The notes: a model not told the origin generated them from the letters alone. A stretch of 64,000 bases of DNA from Silvania confinis (GCF_025564085.1 NZ_JAMGZJ010000065.1:41774-105773), one strand, 5' to 3'. Counted from the stretch's first letter, positions 38,554 to 48,104 are shown. Made by a program: numbers and translations.

Positions 38554-39560
38554 ATCTCACGGTTTTCGTCGATAAACTGCTGCAGCTCCGGCAGCGTTTT
38601 TGCCCCGTCGATGGCGTTGGCGGCCAGCAGGCTGGCCCGGGCGCAGGCGTGTGCCATCTGGATGCTCTCCTCCAGCGACAGGGATTGATGGCAACCGTAT
38701 AAGAACCCGGCGCAGAACGCATCGCCCGCCCCAACGCTGCCGATAATCTCCTGCGAAGACAGCCGCCACGACGGGATCCAGACACCCTGTTTCCCCGGCT
38801 CTTGACCCCAGGCCCCTTCCGGGCAGTGGATCACCAGCCGCGCGTTAACCCCCGCCGACAGCAGCAGCGATGCCGCATCAGCAATGTGGGCGATATCCGG
38901 TGCATCGCTGCTATCACGCATCGGCAGGCCGCTAAATTCGCCCGCCTCCAGCTCGTTAATCACCAGATAGTCGAGATGGCGCAGGGCAGGGAGCACCAGC
39001 GGCTGGTAGCGCGGATCGCCTTTGCGCGACACAAGGTCGAGCGAGGTCTGATACCCCAGCTCGCGCATCTGCGCCAGCAGTCGCGCGCTGCGGGTGCCGT
39101 ACTCCTCGTCCGGCATATCCAGGCTGTCGAGCAGCAGCAAATAGCCCAGATGGAAGATTTTCATGTTGCTGTCGAGCCGGTCGAAGGCGGGCAGATCCAG
39201 CAGGCGGTTGGCGCCCGGCAGGTGGAAAAAGGTGCGCTGCCCGCTGGGATCGGTCATTACCTGCGACATCGAGGTGGGGGCGAAGGTGGTGCGCTGCACG
39301 CGCTGGCGATTGACGTGATACTGGTCGAGCATCGCCAGAATGTAATCCCCGTCATGGTCATCGCCCACCAGCCCGACGGCCTGCAGCGGGATGCCGACAT
39401 GCATCTTTGCGATCGTCAGCAGGACGTTAAGTGGTGCGCCGCCGGTGGCGCGTTCGCTGTGGGTGATCTCCGCCAGCCAGCCGCGCTCCGGCCACTGGAC
39501 GATCTGGTGGACATGATCCACCAGCATATTGCCCGCAGCGATAATCCCCCGGCGTTCCAT
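38550..39560 (-). CDS. PfkB-family carbohydrate kinase
   Basis: A 336-residue ribokinase-like kinase. The N-terminal substrate-binding part has AAGNMLVDHV and GGAPLNVLLTIAKM. The catalytic and anion-hole motif GSVGAGDAFCAGFLYG lies at about residues 284-299. Phosphorylation of a ketose at O1 or O6 in the pathway of this operon is the likely reaction. It is the last gene of the operon; its ATG overlaps the aldolase stop by one base (TAATG), so translation is coupled. Confidence 0.9.
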   Translation of the reverse strand: MERRGIIAAGNMLVDHVHQIVQWPERGWLAEITHSERATGGAPLNVLLTIAKMHVGIPLQAVGLVGDDHDGDYILAMLDQYHVNRQRVQRTTFAPTSMSQVMTDPSGQRTFFHLPGANRLLDLPAFDRLDSNMKIFHLGYLLLLDSLDMPDEEYGTRSARLLAQMRELGYQTSLDLVSRKGDPRYQPLVLPALRHLDYLVINELEAGEFSGLPMRDSSDAPDIAHIADAASLLLSAGVNARLVIHCPEGAWGQEPGKQGVWIPSWRLSSQEIIGSVGAGDAFCAGFLYGCHQSLSLEESIQMAHACARASLLAANAIDGAKTLPELQQFIDENREI

Positions 39561-40420
39561 TATGCGTACCCCGCGCTGCCGAAGGTGCGCATCTGAGTGG
39601 CGACGGTATCGGTGATCGCCTCTTCAATGCTTAACAGCAGCTCGGCAAATTCGTCATACAGCGGCTGCCGGTTGGCCATCCGCTGTTCCACCGACGCCAG
39701 CGCGGCCTGCGACATCCCGGTGTAAAAGTTAATTTTATGGATCCCCAGCTCGATGGCACGGCGGAAATCGGCATCGCTGATCCCCGACCCGCCGTGCAGC
39801 ACCAGCGGCAGGCCAGTCTGCTGACGAATGGCGTCGAGGCGGGCGAAATCGAGTTTCGGCTCGCCCGTGTATTTACCGTGAGCATTGCCAATGGCCACCG
39901 CCAGCGCATCAATGCCGGTCTTGTCGACAAATTCGCGGGCCAGCTCAGGATTGGTGAAAAAGGCTTCATCGGCATGGCCGTATAACGCTCCACCTTCATC
40001 GCCGCCCACTGCGCCTAGTTCCGCCTCGACCGACACGCCCACCGCATGGCACATCTTCACCACTTCGCGGGTCTGGCGGATGTTCTCGTCGTAGCTCAGG
40101 GTTGAACCGTCGAACATCACCGAGCTGAACCCCAGGCGCAGCGCCCGCACCACCGCTTCAAAATGCAGGCCGTGATCGAGGTTGAGCACCACCGGAATGT
40201 CGTGCCGGGCGGCTTCGAATTTGACGGCCTCAACCAGTGAATCGAGGGAGACATACTTAAAATGCACTTCGGCAATGTTGATGATAAAAGGCGAGCTCTC
40301 CTGACGGGCGGCGGCAAACAGCGCCCGCAGGAAGTGAGAATCGAGGACGTTAAAGGCCCCCAGCGCATAGCGATGTTCGCGGGCGTGCGCCAGCCCTTCG
40401 GCGAGAGAGATAAGCGGCAT
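39560..40420 (-). CDS. Class II ketose-bisphosphate aldolase
   Basis: A 286-residue zinc-dependent aldolase of the FbaA/GatY type. Catalytic and metal residues are visible in NLDHGLHFEAVVRAL, VSVEAELGAVGGDEGG, AVAIGNAHGKY and LVLHGGSGIS. The length is that of tagatose- or ketose-bisphosphate aldolases rather than E. coli FbaA (359). It would split the phosphorylated ketose made by the neighbouring kinase into DHAP and an aldehyde. It sits between the isomerase and kinase genes with short gaps. Confidence 0.9.
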   Translation of the reverse strand: MPLISLAEGLAHAREHRYALGAFNVLDSHFLRALFAAARQESSPFIINIAEVHFKYVSLDSLVEAVKFEAARHDIPVVLNLDHGLHFEAVVRALRLGFSSVMFDGSTLSYDENIRQTREVVKMCHAVGVSVEAELGAVGGDEGGALYGHADEAFFTNPELAREFVDKTGIDALAVAIGNAHGKYTGEPKLDFARLDAIRQQTGLPLVLHGGSGISDADFRRAIELGIHKINFYTGMSQAALASVEQRMANRQPLYDEFAELLLSIEEAITDTVATQMRTFGSAGYA

Positions 40421-40429
40421 GGAGACTCC

Positions 40430-41116
40430 TTATGGACGAAACAGGCTGTACTCGTTGCACAGCACCAGCACGGCCGGTTCGTCTTCTTCAATAGGGTTAA
40501 AGCGGGCGGTTGGCTGCAAAAAGTGGTTATCGTGCTCGTCGTCATTGACCGAGGAAACTTCCCCCACCAGCACGTCGCCAAAACCGCGTTCACCCCAGAA
40601 TGTGTGATACAGACCGGGCGGCAGGCAGATGCTCTCCCCCGGCAGCAGGCGGATCTGGCTGCCCGCAATGTGGGTCTGGCGACAGCCGTCGAGGGTCACG
40701 GTGACGTCGCCCTCGATCTTCTCTTCGTGCGCCCCGGCGTTCCACAGCTCGACAATCAAATTGCCGCCGCCGCGATTGACGATGTCCTCACGCTTGCGCC
40801 AGTGAAAGTGCAGCGGCGTGACCTGCCCGTCGCGCACGTGCATGATCTTTTCGGCGTAGGTTTTTTCCCACGGCACGCCGTTGGGTGAGCCGTTGCGCAG
40901 GGTGAACAGGGTTAAACCCTCGGCGGTGAAATTCTCCCCGCCGAACGCGGTCACGTCCCAGCCGAGCTTGAGGTCGAACACTTCACGCCAGGCGTCAGGA
41001 TCGAGCTGTTGCCAGCGGGTCGGGGGGAAGCTGGCAAAAGGAGGCAGATGCACGTCGTGCATGGAGAAAAACTGGCGCGTGTGGCCGAGGATTTCGTTAA
41101 TTTCGGAGCGTTTCAT
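40430..41116 (-). CDS. D-lyxose ketol-isomerase-like cupin
   Basis: A 228-residue cupin sugar isomerase. It resembles the D-lyxose isomerase of E. coli O157:H7 (locus Z5688), known to act on D-lyxose and D-mannose. Metal ligands are seen in PLHFHWRKREDI (the H-x-H plus acidic pattern) and LPPGLYHTFWGE. The start at 41116 (MKRSEINEIL) has AAGGAGT upstream; the track frame from 41140 adds eight unlikely residues. It would turn an aldose delivered by the transporter into a ketose for the kinase and aldolase. Confidence 0.88.
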   Translation of the reverse strand: MKRSEINEILGHTRQFFSMHDVHLPPFASFPPTRWQQLDPDAWREVFDLKLGWDVTAFGGENFTAEGLTLFTLRNGSPNGVPWEKTYAEKIMHVRDGQVTPLHFHWRKREDIVNRGGGNLIVELWNAGAHEEKIEGDVTVTLDGCRQTHIAGSQIRLLPGESICLPPGLYHTFWGERGFGDVLVGEVSSVNDDEHDNHFLQPTARFNPIEEDEPAVLVLCNEYSLFRP

Positions 41117-41146
41117 CGTGACTCCTTGAATGATGTGCAAGATTTA

Positions 41147-41175
41147 CCCCTCACCCTTTGGGAGAGGGTGAGGGG
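41147..41175. repeat. CCCCTCACCCT palindrome, copy c
   Basis: CCCCTCACCCT (41147-41157) pairs with AGGGTGAGGGG (41165-41175). It lies between the binding-protein and isomerase genes inside the operon, where such a stem-loop commonly favours the upstream binding-protein message. Confidence 0.82.
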
Positions 41176-41193
41176 CTCAGACCGCACCGTGGC

Positions 41194-42135
41194 TTACTTC
41201 ACCGTCCAGCCCTTATAAGTGCCGACGTTGCTCTTATCGATCATCGTCACCGGGATCAGCACCGGCTCTTTCGGCGCCGGTTTACCCTGCAGAATGCCGT
41301 AGCCAATCTCGACCGCTTTGGAGGCCATCACCTGAGGATCCTGCGCTGGGGTAGCGATAAACAGCGAGTTCTCACGCTTGAGGGCCTCTTCCGCATCCGG
41401 GGAGCCATCCACGCCGACGATAAAGAACTCGCTACGTTTGGCCTGTTTCGCCGCCAGATCGGCCCCGATCGCGGTCGGATCGTTAATCGCGAACACCCCG
41501 TCGATCTTCGGATTGGCGGCCAGCAGAGAGGTCATCACTTCCAGGCCGCCTTCACGGCTGCCTTTGGCGTTTTGATTATAGGACAGCACCTTGATATCCG
41601 GATGGCGCTTGAATTCGGTCTGGCACCCTTCCACCCGGTTTTGTACCGCAGAGACCGGTGGGCCGTTAATGATCACCACGTTGCCTTTGCCTTTCAGGCG
41701 ATCGGTGATTAATTTACAGGCCACTTCACCTGCCTGAGTGTTGTCAGAGGTGATGGTCGCATCGGCCCCTTCGGCCGCCACGTCAACCGCGATCACCACG
41801 ATCCCGGCGTCTTTCGCCCGCTTCACCGCCGGGCCGATCCCTTTTGAATCGGCGGCGTTAAGAATGATCATGTCGACCTTGGCGGCAATAAAGTTATCAA
41901 TCTGCGCCACCTGCTGGCCGAGATCGTACCCGCTGGAGACCAGGGTGACTTTCACGTTATCACCCGCCAGTTTGCGGGCTTCCAGCTCGGCCCCTTTGGT
42001 GATCTGCACGAAGAACGGGTTCGCCAGATCGCCCACCGTCACGCCGATAGATTTCAGATCTTTGGCCTGCGCAAACGGTGCGGAGGCCAGCAGTGCGCCA
42101 GCACAGAGCGCGGTAACTAAAGGCTTTAAACGCAT
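41194..42135 (-). CDS. Ribose-type sugar-binding periplasmic protein
   Basis: A 313-residue pentose/hexose-binding protein of the RbsB family. The signal peptide is at about 1-24 (ends AQA). The mature protein starts KDLKSIGVTVGDLANPFF and has DNTQAGEVACKLI and a hinge with GVFAINDPTAIGA. The true start is 42135 (MRLKPLVTALCAG); the longer frame from 42630 runs across the permease gene. It delivers a sugar to the downstream-encoded permease and ATPase, and it may also present ligand to the flanking sensor kinase. Confidence 0.92.
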   Translation of the reverse strand: MRLKPLVTALCAGALLASAPFAQAKDLKSIGVTVGDLANPFFVQITKGAELEARKLAGDNVKVTLVSSGYDLGQQVAQIDNFIAAKVDMIILNAADSKGIGPAVKRAKDAGIVVIAVDVAAEGADATITSDNTQAGEVACKLITDRLKGKGNVVIINGPPVSAVQNRVEGCQTEFKRHPDIKVLSYNQNAKGSREGGLEVMTSLLAANPKIDGVFAINDPTAIGADLAAKQAKRSEFFIVGVDGSPDAEEALKRENSLFIATPAQDPQVMASKAVEIGYGILQGKPAPKEPVLIPVTMIDKSNVGTYKGWTVK

Positions 42136-42164
42136 AGGGTAGTCCTCAAGGTAAGATGTTGTTG

Positions 42165-43160
42165 TTATGCACTTTGATGATGCCGGGTACGGTATTTGTC
42201 TATCAGCACTGCAATGATGATCACCGCCCCTTTGATCACCAGTTGCCAGAAGTAAGAGACCCCCATCAGCGTCATGCCGTTGTTGAGGGTGGCGATGATC
42301 AGCGCCCCGACCAGCGTGCCGGTGATCGTGCCGATCCCGCCGACAAAGCTGGTACCGCCGAGGATCACCGCCGCGATGGCGTCCAGCTCGTAGCCGGTGC
42401 CTAAATTGCCGTTGGCGCTGTACAGCCGCGAGGCGCTCATCACCCCGCCAAGACCCGACAGCAGCCCGCTCATGCCGTACACAAACAGCAGCACCAACCA
42501 CACTTTGATGCCCGTCAGGCGTGCCGCCTGCATGTTGCCGCCCACTGCGTAGATATGGACCCCCAGCGTGGTACGACGCAGGATGAACCAGCAGATGGCG
42601 ATCACCGCCAGCGCAATCACCACCAGCCACGGCACCGGCCCGAGGTAGTCATTGCCGATCCACTCAAAGCTGATGCTGGAGTTAATCACCGTGGTGCCGT
42701 CGGCCAGCAGGTATGCCGCGCCGCGCAGGGCGGTATAGGTGCCGAGCGTGACGATAAACGGTGGCAGTCCGGCAAAAGCTACCAGCGCCCCGTTGATGGT
42801 TCCCAGCGCCAGCCCGAGCATCAGCGCCGCCGGGACCGACAGCATCGACAGCTCCGGCATCAGTGACACCACCATGGCAGCCACCGCGGTGGTGCCCAGA
42901 ATCGAGCCCACCGACAGATCGATCCCGCCGGTCAAAATAATGAAGGTCATCCCCGCCGCCAGCACGATGTTGATCGACGCCTGGCGGGTAATGTTCAGCA
43001 GGTTACTTTCGGTGAAGAAGTTGGGCGCGATAAAGCCAAATACTGCGACAATCAGGATCAAAATCGGCAGGATGCCGACCGTTTGCATCAGATCGCCCAT
43101 CAGCATCTTTTTGGCGGAAGCGGATTTGGCTTCCTGCTGCGGATTAGTGGATTGCGTCAT
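42165..43160 (-). CDS. Ribose-type sugar ABC permease
   Basis: A 331-residue inner-membrane permease of the RbsC family with about eight to ten helices. Family motifs are [17 protein letters not shown] near residue 77 and the [26 protein letters not shown] segment. The ATG overlaps the ATPase stop codon by four bases (ATGA), and it is 29 bases from the binding protein gene. It forms the channel as a homodimer. Confidence 0.94.
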   Translation of the reverse strand: MTQSTNPQQEAKSASAKKMLMGDLMQTVGILPILILIVAVFGFIAPNFFTESNLLNITRQASINIVLAAGMTFIILTGGIDLSVGSILGTTAVAAMVVSLMPELSMLSVPAALMLGLALGTINGALVAFAGLPPFIVTLGTYTALRGAAYLLADGTTVINSSISFEWIGNDYLGPVPWLVVIALAVIAICWFILRRTTLGVHIYAVGGNMQAARLTGIKVWLVLLFVYGMSGLLSGLGGVMSASRLYSANGNLGTGYELDAIAAVILGGTSFVGGIGTITGTLVGALIIATLNNGMTLMGVSYFWQLVIKGAVIIIAVLIDKYRTRHHQSA

Positions 43161-44677
43161 GGTGTTACCGCCTGGTGATGAGAGTCGTTAACGCCGGTTG
43201 CCAGCGTCATGATGTTTTCCTGGGAGATGTCGTTGCGGTGCAGTTCCCCGGCAATGCTGCCTTCGCGCATCACGTACACGCGATCGCTCATGCCGACCAC
43301 TTCCGGCAGTTCGCTGGAGATCATCAGGATCGCCACCCCTTTGCGCGCCATCTGGTTCATGATCCTGTAGATCTCGCTTTTGGCTCCGACATCCACGCCG
43401 CGCGTTGGCTCATCGAGGATCAGGATGCGTGGGCCAATCGCCACCCAGCGCGAGATCAACAGTTTTTGCTGATTACCGCCGGAGAGCCCGCCCGCCCGCA
43501 CCTGGGCATGGGGTACGCGGATATTCAGCAGGGCGATAGCATCGTCGGATATCGACTGCGCCTTCTTGCGATTCAGCATCCCCCAACTGGCGTCGCGCTC
43601 CAGCGTCGCCATGGTGATGTTGTCCTGCGCTGCCAGCTCCAGAAACAGCCCCTGCTCCTTGCGGTTCTCGGTTAAAAAGCCGATCCCATGGTCGATGGCG
43701 GCACGCGGGGAGTGGATCACCACCGGCTCGCCATCCACCTCAATCATGCCGCCGGTGGCTTTGCGCACACCAAAAATCAGCTGCGCCAGTTCAGAGCGTC
43801 CGGCCCCCACCAGCCCGGCCAGCCCGACGATTTCGCCCGAGCGTACCTGCAGACTGCACGGCTGCACTTTGCCCCCGTCCGTCAGGTGATGAACGTTAAG
43901 GCGCGGGCTGCCCAGCGGGATATCACGCTCTTTGTTAAACAGATCGCTCAGCGGCCGGCCGACCATCATGCGGACCAGTTCGGTGGCGTTAAGCTTGTCA
44001 CGAAGCAGGCTGCCGACGTACTGGCCGTCGCGCAGCACGCTGACCCGGTCAGAGAGTTCGTACACTTCCGCCATGCGATGGCTGATATAGATGATGGCCA
44101 TCCCTTCGTCACGCAGGCGCAAAATCAGCTCGAACAGGCGTTGCGTTTCGCGCGAAGAGAGGGCGGCGGTGGGTTCATCCATCACCAGAATGCGGCTGTT
44201 ACGGTGCAGGGCACGGGCGATTTCCACCTGCTGCTGCTCGGCGATGGTCAGCTTCATCACCCGATCGGTGGCCTTGAAGTGCGCCCCCAACCGGTCGATC
44301 ACTGCCTGCGCCTGGGCTGCCATGGTTTTGCGCTGCACCAGGCCTGCGCGCGACAGCTCGCTGCCGAGAAAGATGTTTTCCGCCACCGTGAGGTTCGGTG
44401 CCAGCTGCATCTCCTGGTAAATAAGGGTGATGCCTGCCGCGAGGGCATCTTTCGGCCCCTTGATATGGAACGGCTGGCCGTCAATCAGGATCTCGCCGCC
44501 GCTGGCGGTATAAGCACCAGCGAGGATTTTCATCAGCGTGCTTTTTCCTGCACCGTTTTCGCCCATCAGGGCATGGATCTCGCCGGGGAAGACCGTCAGA
44601 TCCACACCCTTGAGCGCATGGAAGTTGCCAAAGGTTTTGGCAATATTGCGCATCTCTAAAACCGGGGTCCTGCTCAT
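43157..44677 (-). CDS. Ribose-type sugar ABC transporter ATPase
   Basis: A 506-residue protein with two fused ABC domains, as in RbsA/AlsA/MglA. Domain 1 has Walker [10 protein letters not shown] at about 40 and a degenerate signature [14 protein letters not shown]. Domain 2 carries [25 protein letters not shown] and [11 protein letters not shown]. It is the first gene of the sugar operon, with CAGGAGAT before its ATG. Energises sugar import through the permease. Confidence 0.95.
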   Translation of the reverse strand: MSRTPVLEMRNIAKTFGNFHALKGVDLTVFPGEIHALMGENGAGKSTLMKILAGAYTASGGEILIDGQPFHIKGPKDALAAGITLIYQEMQLAPNLTVAENIFLGSELSRAGLVQRKTMAAQAQAVIDRLGAHFKATDRVMKLTIAEQQQVEIARALHRNSRILVMDEPTAALSSRETQRLFELILRLRDEGMAIIYISHRMAEVYELSDRVSVLRDGQYVGSLLRDKLNATELVRMMVGRPLSDLFNKERDIPLGSPRLNVHHLTDGGKVQPCSLQVRSGEIVGLAGLVGAGRSELAQLIFGVRKATGGMIEVDGEPVVIHSPRAAIDHGIGFLTENRKEQGLFLELAAQDNITMATLERDASWGMLNRKKAQSISDDAIALLNIRVPHAQVRAGGLSGGNQQKLLISRWVAIGPRILILDEPTRGVDVGAKSEIYRIMNQMARKGVAILMISSELPEVVGMSDRVYVMREGSIAGELHRNDISQENIMTLATGVNDSHHQAVTP

Positions 44678-44747
44678 GGCGGATCTCCTGTGAAGGTCGA
44701 TATCCGCACTTCATCACAGCCTGATAAATGCAAAATGTCAGAAGTCG

Positions 44748-44794
44748 TTCATATTTGTCATAGTTATGAATAGTTAATGTGGATCACAGTTCAT
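44748..44794. promoter_or_regulatory. TTCAT-type inverted repeats upstream of the sugar operon
   Basis: TTCATA (44748-44753) and TATGAA (44765-44770) form an inverted repeat, and another TTCAT follows at 44790. They lie about 70-115 bases before the ATPase start. The half-site resembles the CTGTTCATAT box of TorR. They are candidates for the flanking response regulator. Confidence 0.4.
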
Positions 44795-44805
44795 GACCGT
44801 AATTA

Positions 44806-44884
44806 CCCCTCACCCTAACCCTCTCCTACAGGAAGAGGGGACGATCTTGCGCCCTCTCCCTGTGGGATAGGACAGGGGTGAGGG
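44806..44884. repeat. CCCTCACCC/CCCTCTCC repeat, copy d
   Basis: CCCCTCACCCTAACCCTCTC begins the element, with AGGAAGAGGGG, GCCCTCTCCCTGTGGGA and GGGGTGAGGG following. It lies between the divergent sugar operon and histidine kinase genes. Confidence 0.8.
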
Positions 44885-44912
44885 CAGCCAACACGCACCG
44901 GAGCCACAATCA

Positions 44913-47195
44913 ATGCCTTCACGCCGTCCCCCTTTCTTCGCCAGCGCCCGCGGCCGCCTGCTGATTTTTAATCTGCTGGTGGTGGCGGTGACGTTAATGG
45001 TCAGCGGCGTGGCGGTGCTGGGTTTTCGTCATGCCAGTGACATTCAGGAGCAGGTCCAGCGTCAGACGCTGGACGACATGACCGGTAGCATGAACCTGGC
45101 GCGTGAAACCGCCAACGTGGCCACGGCGGCGGTGCGCCTGTCGCAGGTGGTGGGGGCGCTGGAATATAAAGGCGAAGCCGAGCGGCTGAAACAGACCCAG
45201 ACGGCTCTGCGCGGCGCGCTGGAACAGCTTGCCGACGCCCCGCTGGCGCAGCAGGAACCGGCGCTGGTGGCGCGGATCATCCAGCGCAGCACGGAGCTAC
45301 AGCAAAGCGTCACCGGGATGCTGGAGCGCGGCCAACGGCGTCACCTTGAGCGTAACGCCTTACTCAGCTCGCTCTACCAGAGCCAGAGCTACCTGCGCCA
45401 TCTGCAGGATATTAACCGCCGCTACGCCAGCAACGTGCCGGACGCCAGGACGCTCAGTGAAATGGACCGGCTGATTGCGGCCGCCATCGAAACGCCCTCG
45501 CCGCGCGCCACTGTCCAGCAGCTGGATACGGTAACGGCGACGCTGCCCCAGCGCGCCACCCAGCCGGTGGTCAATTTCGTGCTGCCCGATTTCGAGGCGG
45601 AACTGCGCAAGCTGGCTCCGCTGTCGACGCAGCTGGAGGCGAGCGACCTGTCGATCAGCTGGTATATGTTCCACATCAAGGCGCTGGTGGCGATCCTGAA
45701 TACGGATATTAATCAGTACGTGGAGCAGGTCGCCCAGGCCTCGCAGCTGCGCACCGCCCAGAGCCATCAGGAGCTGCGCTCGATCAGCGTCTTTATCACC
45801 GTCTTTGCCGTGCTGGCGCTCCTCATTACCGCCTGTGCCTGCTGGTATATCTACCGCAACCTGGGCTCCAACCTGACGGCGATCTCCCGGGCGATGTCGC
45901 GTCTGGCGCACGGCGAACAGGATGTGTCGGTGCCGGCGCTGCAGCGGCGGGATGAACTGGGGGAACTGGCGCGGGCGTTTAACGTGTTTGCCCGCAATAC
46001 CGCGTCGCTGGAGCACACCACCCGCCTGTTGAAAGAAAAGACCTCGCAGATGGAGGTCGATCGGCTTGAGCGACAGGGGCTGGAAGAGGCGCTGCTTCAT
46101 AGCCAGAAGTTGAAGGCTGTCGGGCAACTGACCGGTGGCCTGGCGCATGATTTTAACAACCTGCTGGCGGTGATCATCGGCAGTCTGGAGCTGGTGAACC
46201 CGGATTCACCGGACGCGCCGCGCATCAGCCGGGCGCTAAAAGCCGCCGAGCGCGGGGCCCTGCTGACCCAGCGTCTGCTGGCGTTCTCGCGCAAACAATC
46301 CCTGAACCCACATGCGGTGGAGATGAAGCCGCTGCTGGAAAACCTCGTGGAGCTGATGTGCCATTCGCTGCCTGCCACCCTGACCCTGGAGATCGAAGCG
46401 CAAACCCCGGCGTGGTCCGCATGGATTGACGTCAGTCAGCTGGAAAACGCCATGATTAACCTGGTGATGAACGCCCGTGACGCGATGGAAGGGCAAAACG
46501 GCGCGATCAGAATTCGGACCTGGAACCAGCGGGTGACCCGCAGCGATGGCCGCAAGCAGGATATGGTGGCGCTGGAGGTGATCGACCACGGGTGCGGCAT
46601 GTCGCAGACCATCAAATCCCAGGTCTTCGAACCCTTCTTCACCACCAAGCAGACCGGCAGCGGCAGCGGGCTAGGGCTGTCGATGGTGTACGGCTTCGTG
46701 CGTCAGTCCGGCGGGCGGGTCGAAATTGAAAGCGCGCCGGGCCAGGGCACGACCGTGCGCCTGCATCTGCCGCGCTCAACGCTGCCGGCGCTTCCCCGAC
46801 AGGACGTGCAGGCCCCCGCCGCCGCGCCGCAAAGCGAACGGCTGGTGCTGGTGCTGGACGATCAATCCGACGTCCGGCAAACCCTGTGCGAACAGCTCCA
46901 TCAGCTGGGTTATCTGACGCTGGAGGCCGAAACGGGCGAGCAAGCATTGCAGATGCTGGCGGCCTCTGCGGATATCGACATGTTTATCAGTGATCTGATG
47001 CTGCCCGGCAGCCTGAGCGGTGCAGAAGTGATCCAGTACGTCCGCCAGCACTTCCCGCATCTTCCGGTGCTGCTGATGAGCGGCCAGGATCTCCGCCCGG
47101 CGCACAACCCGCAGCTGCCGGAAGTGGAGCTGCTGCGCAAGCCGTTTACCCGGGCACAGCTGGTGCAGGCGCTGCGCAAAGCGGCCAGAATTTGA
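44913..47195 (+). CDS. Hybrid sensor histidine kinase
   Basis: A 760-residue membrane kinase. It has one membrane helix at about 17-38, a large helical periplasmic sensor (about 39-290) and a second helix at about 294-316. A HAMP domain follows, then HisKA with phosphorylated histidine 412 in GGLAHDFNNLL, the ATPase domain (N box NLVMNARDAME, G boxes DHGCGMS and GSGSGLGLSMVYG), and a C-terminal receiver with aspartate 694 in ISDLMLP. No HPt domain is attached, so phosphotransfer may be direct. The helical sensor recalls TorS. It is likely to act with the regulator at 37822 to sense a sugar, perhaps via the binding protein. Confidence 0.9.
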   Translation: MPSRRPPFFASARGRLLIFNLLVVAVTLMVSGVAVLGFRHASDIQEQVQRQTLDDMTGSMNLARETANVATAAVRLSQVVGALEYKGEAERLKQTQTALRGALEQLADAPLAQQEPALVARIIQRSTELQQSVTGMLERGQRRHLERNALLSSLYQSQSYLRHLQDINRRYASNVPDARTLSEMDRLIAAAIETPSPRATVQQLDTVTATLPQRATQPVVNFVLPDFEAELRKLAPLSTQLEASDLSISWYMFHIKALVAILNTDINQYVEQVAQASQLRTAQSHQELRSISVFITVFAVLALLITACACWYIYRNLGSNLTAISRAMSRLAHGEQDVSVPALQRRDELGELARAFNVFARNTASLEHTTRLLKEKTSQMEVDRLERQGLEEALLHSQKLKAVGQLTGGLAHDFNNLLAVIIGSLELVNPDSPDAPRISRALKAAERGALLTQRLLAFSRKQSLNPHAVEMKPLLENLVELMCHSLPATLTLEIEAQTPAWSAWIDVSQLENAMINLVMNARDAMEGQNGAIRIRTWNQRVTRSDGRKQDMVALEVIDHGCGMSQTIKSQVFEPFFTTKQTGSGSGLGLSMVYGFVRQSGGRVEIESAPGQGTTVRLHLPRSTLPALPRQDVQAPAAAPQSERLVLVLDDQSDVRQTLCEQLHQLGYLTLEAETGEQALQMLAASADIDMFISDLMLPGSLSGAEVIQYVRQHFPHLPVLLMSGQDLRPAHNPQLPEVELLRKPFTRAQLVQALRKAARI

Positions 47196-47265
47196 GATTC
47201 CTCCGCTACTCGCTCTTCCCGCCGTTGATTACCGTAAGGCCAGTCCACCCTGCGAGACTGGCTTT

Positions 47266-47583
47266 ATGAAACGTTATCCTACCGCTCTGTTATTTGGTCT
47301 GCTCTCTTTAACCAGCCAGCTGGCGCATGCTGACATCGTTGACGATGCGATTGGTAATATCCAGCAGGCAATCAACGACGCCTATAAGCCGGACAACAGC
47401 CGCAGCGATGATGACGATCGCTATGACGCGCGGCGCAGCAGTGACAGTCGGCAATATAACGATCGCCGCAGGCAGCTTGAGGACCGACGTCAGCGTTTAG
47501 ATGAGCGTCAGCGCCAGCTTGATGACGATCGCCGTCGGTTAGAAGATGATGAGCGCAGGCTGGAAGAGGATGACGATCGTTAG
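47266..47583 (+). CDS. yjdP: Exported charged coiled-coil protein YjdP
   Basis: A 105-residue secreted or periplasmic protein. The signal peptide is at about 1-22 (ends AHA), followed by DIVDDAIGNIQQAINDAYKPD, which matches E. coli YjdP. The rest is arginine/aspartate-rich heptad-like sequence of the form DRRxQLDxRQRQL. Function is unknown. It sits beside the phn operon, as in K-12. The stop codon overlaps the next, convergent gene by four bases. Confidence 0.9.
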   Translation: MKRYPTALLFGLLSLTSQLAHADIVDDAIGNIQQAINDAYKPDNSRSDDDDRYDARRSSDSRQYNDRRRQLEDRRQRLDERQRQLDDDRRRLEDDERRLEEDDDR

Positions 47584-48032
47584 CGGTCTGGCACCTCGGA
47601 AAAGCGATGTGTCGCCTCGCCACGAAAGGGCAGAGACGGCACTATCCACCCCATCACCATTCCGGCCATTAAACCGGGTCCGACCGACATCCACAGAAAT
47701 GCATCGTCCATCGCGCGGATAAGAAGCAGCCAGACAATGGCCGCTATGACGGCCCCAATCGCACCGCTGATAAGCACTCTCTGCCAGACACAGGCGTAAA
47801 TACGTTGCGGCAGGCAAGCCATCGCAATGCCGGTCAGCAAGGCGGGAACACCGCCGACAATCCATGTTAATGCGATGAAAATAGGCAAAATGCTGAGTAT
47901 CTCCAGCAAAAATGGGCCAGCTGCCATGGTGCTGGCCTGCATTTCCCCTGCGAGGGTGGCCAGCACCCCGATATGTGGCCCCAACACAGCAAACCAGCAG
48001 GCGTGATGGATGATGCGGCGTGTTTTTGTCAT
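47580..48032 (-). CDS. Uncharacterised membrane protein between yjdP and phnP
   Basis: A 150-residue protein with four probable membrane helices (about 10-28, 42-68, 86-108, 115-135) and a charged tail. GGAGG lies eight bases before the ATG, and the frame is intact, so it is likely a real gene. I do not recognise the family. K-12 has yjdP next to phnP without it, so it is an addition here. It is transcribed towards yjdP and away from a 70-base gap to phnP, and may be part of the end of the phn transcript. Confidence 0.7.
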   Translation of the reverse strand: MTKTRRIIHHACWFAVLGPHIGVLATLAGEMQASTMAAGPFLLEILSILPIFIALTWIVGGVPALLTGIAMACLPQRIYACVWQRVLISGAIGAVIAAIVWLLLIRAMDDAFLWMSVGPGLMAGMVMGWIVPSLPFRGEATHRFSEVPDR

Positions 48033-48104
48033 GTCATTTTCCTCCAGGGTATTGATTCTGAAGGGGAGGATAATCAGCGTAAGTGAAGAGACCGTGAAGT
48101 GGCG

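Noticed and set aside
41194..42630. 478-codon frame for the sugar-binding protein
   Set aside because: Its first 165 codons run antisense-like through the permease gene in another frame; the true start with signal peptide is at 42135.
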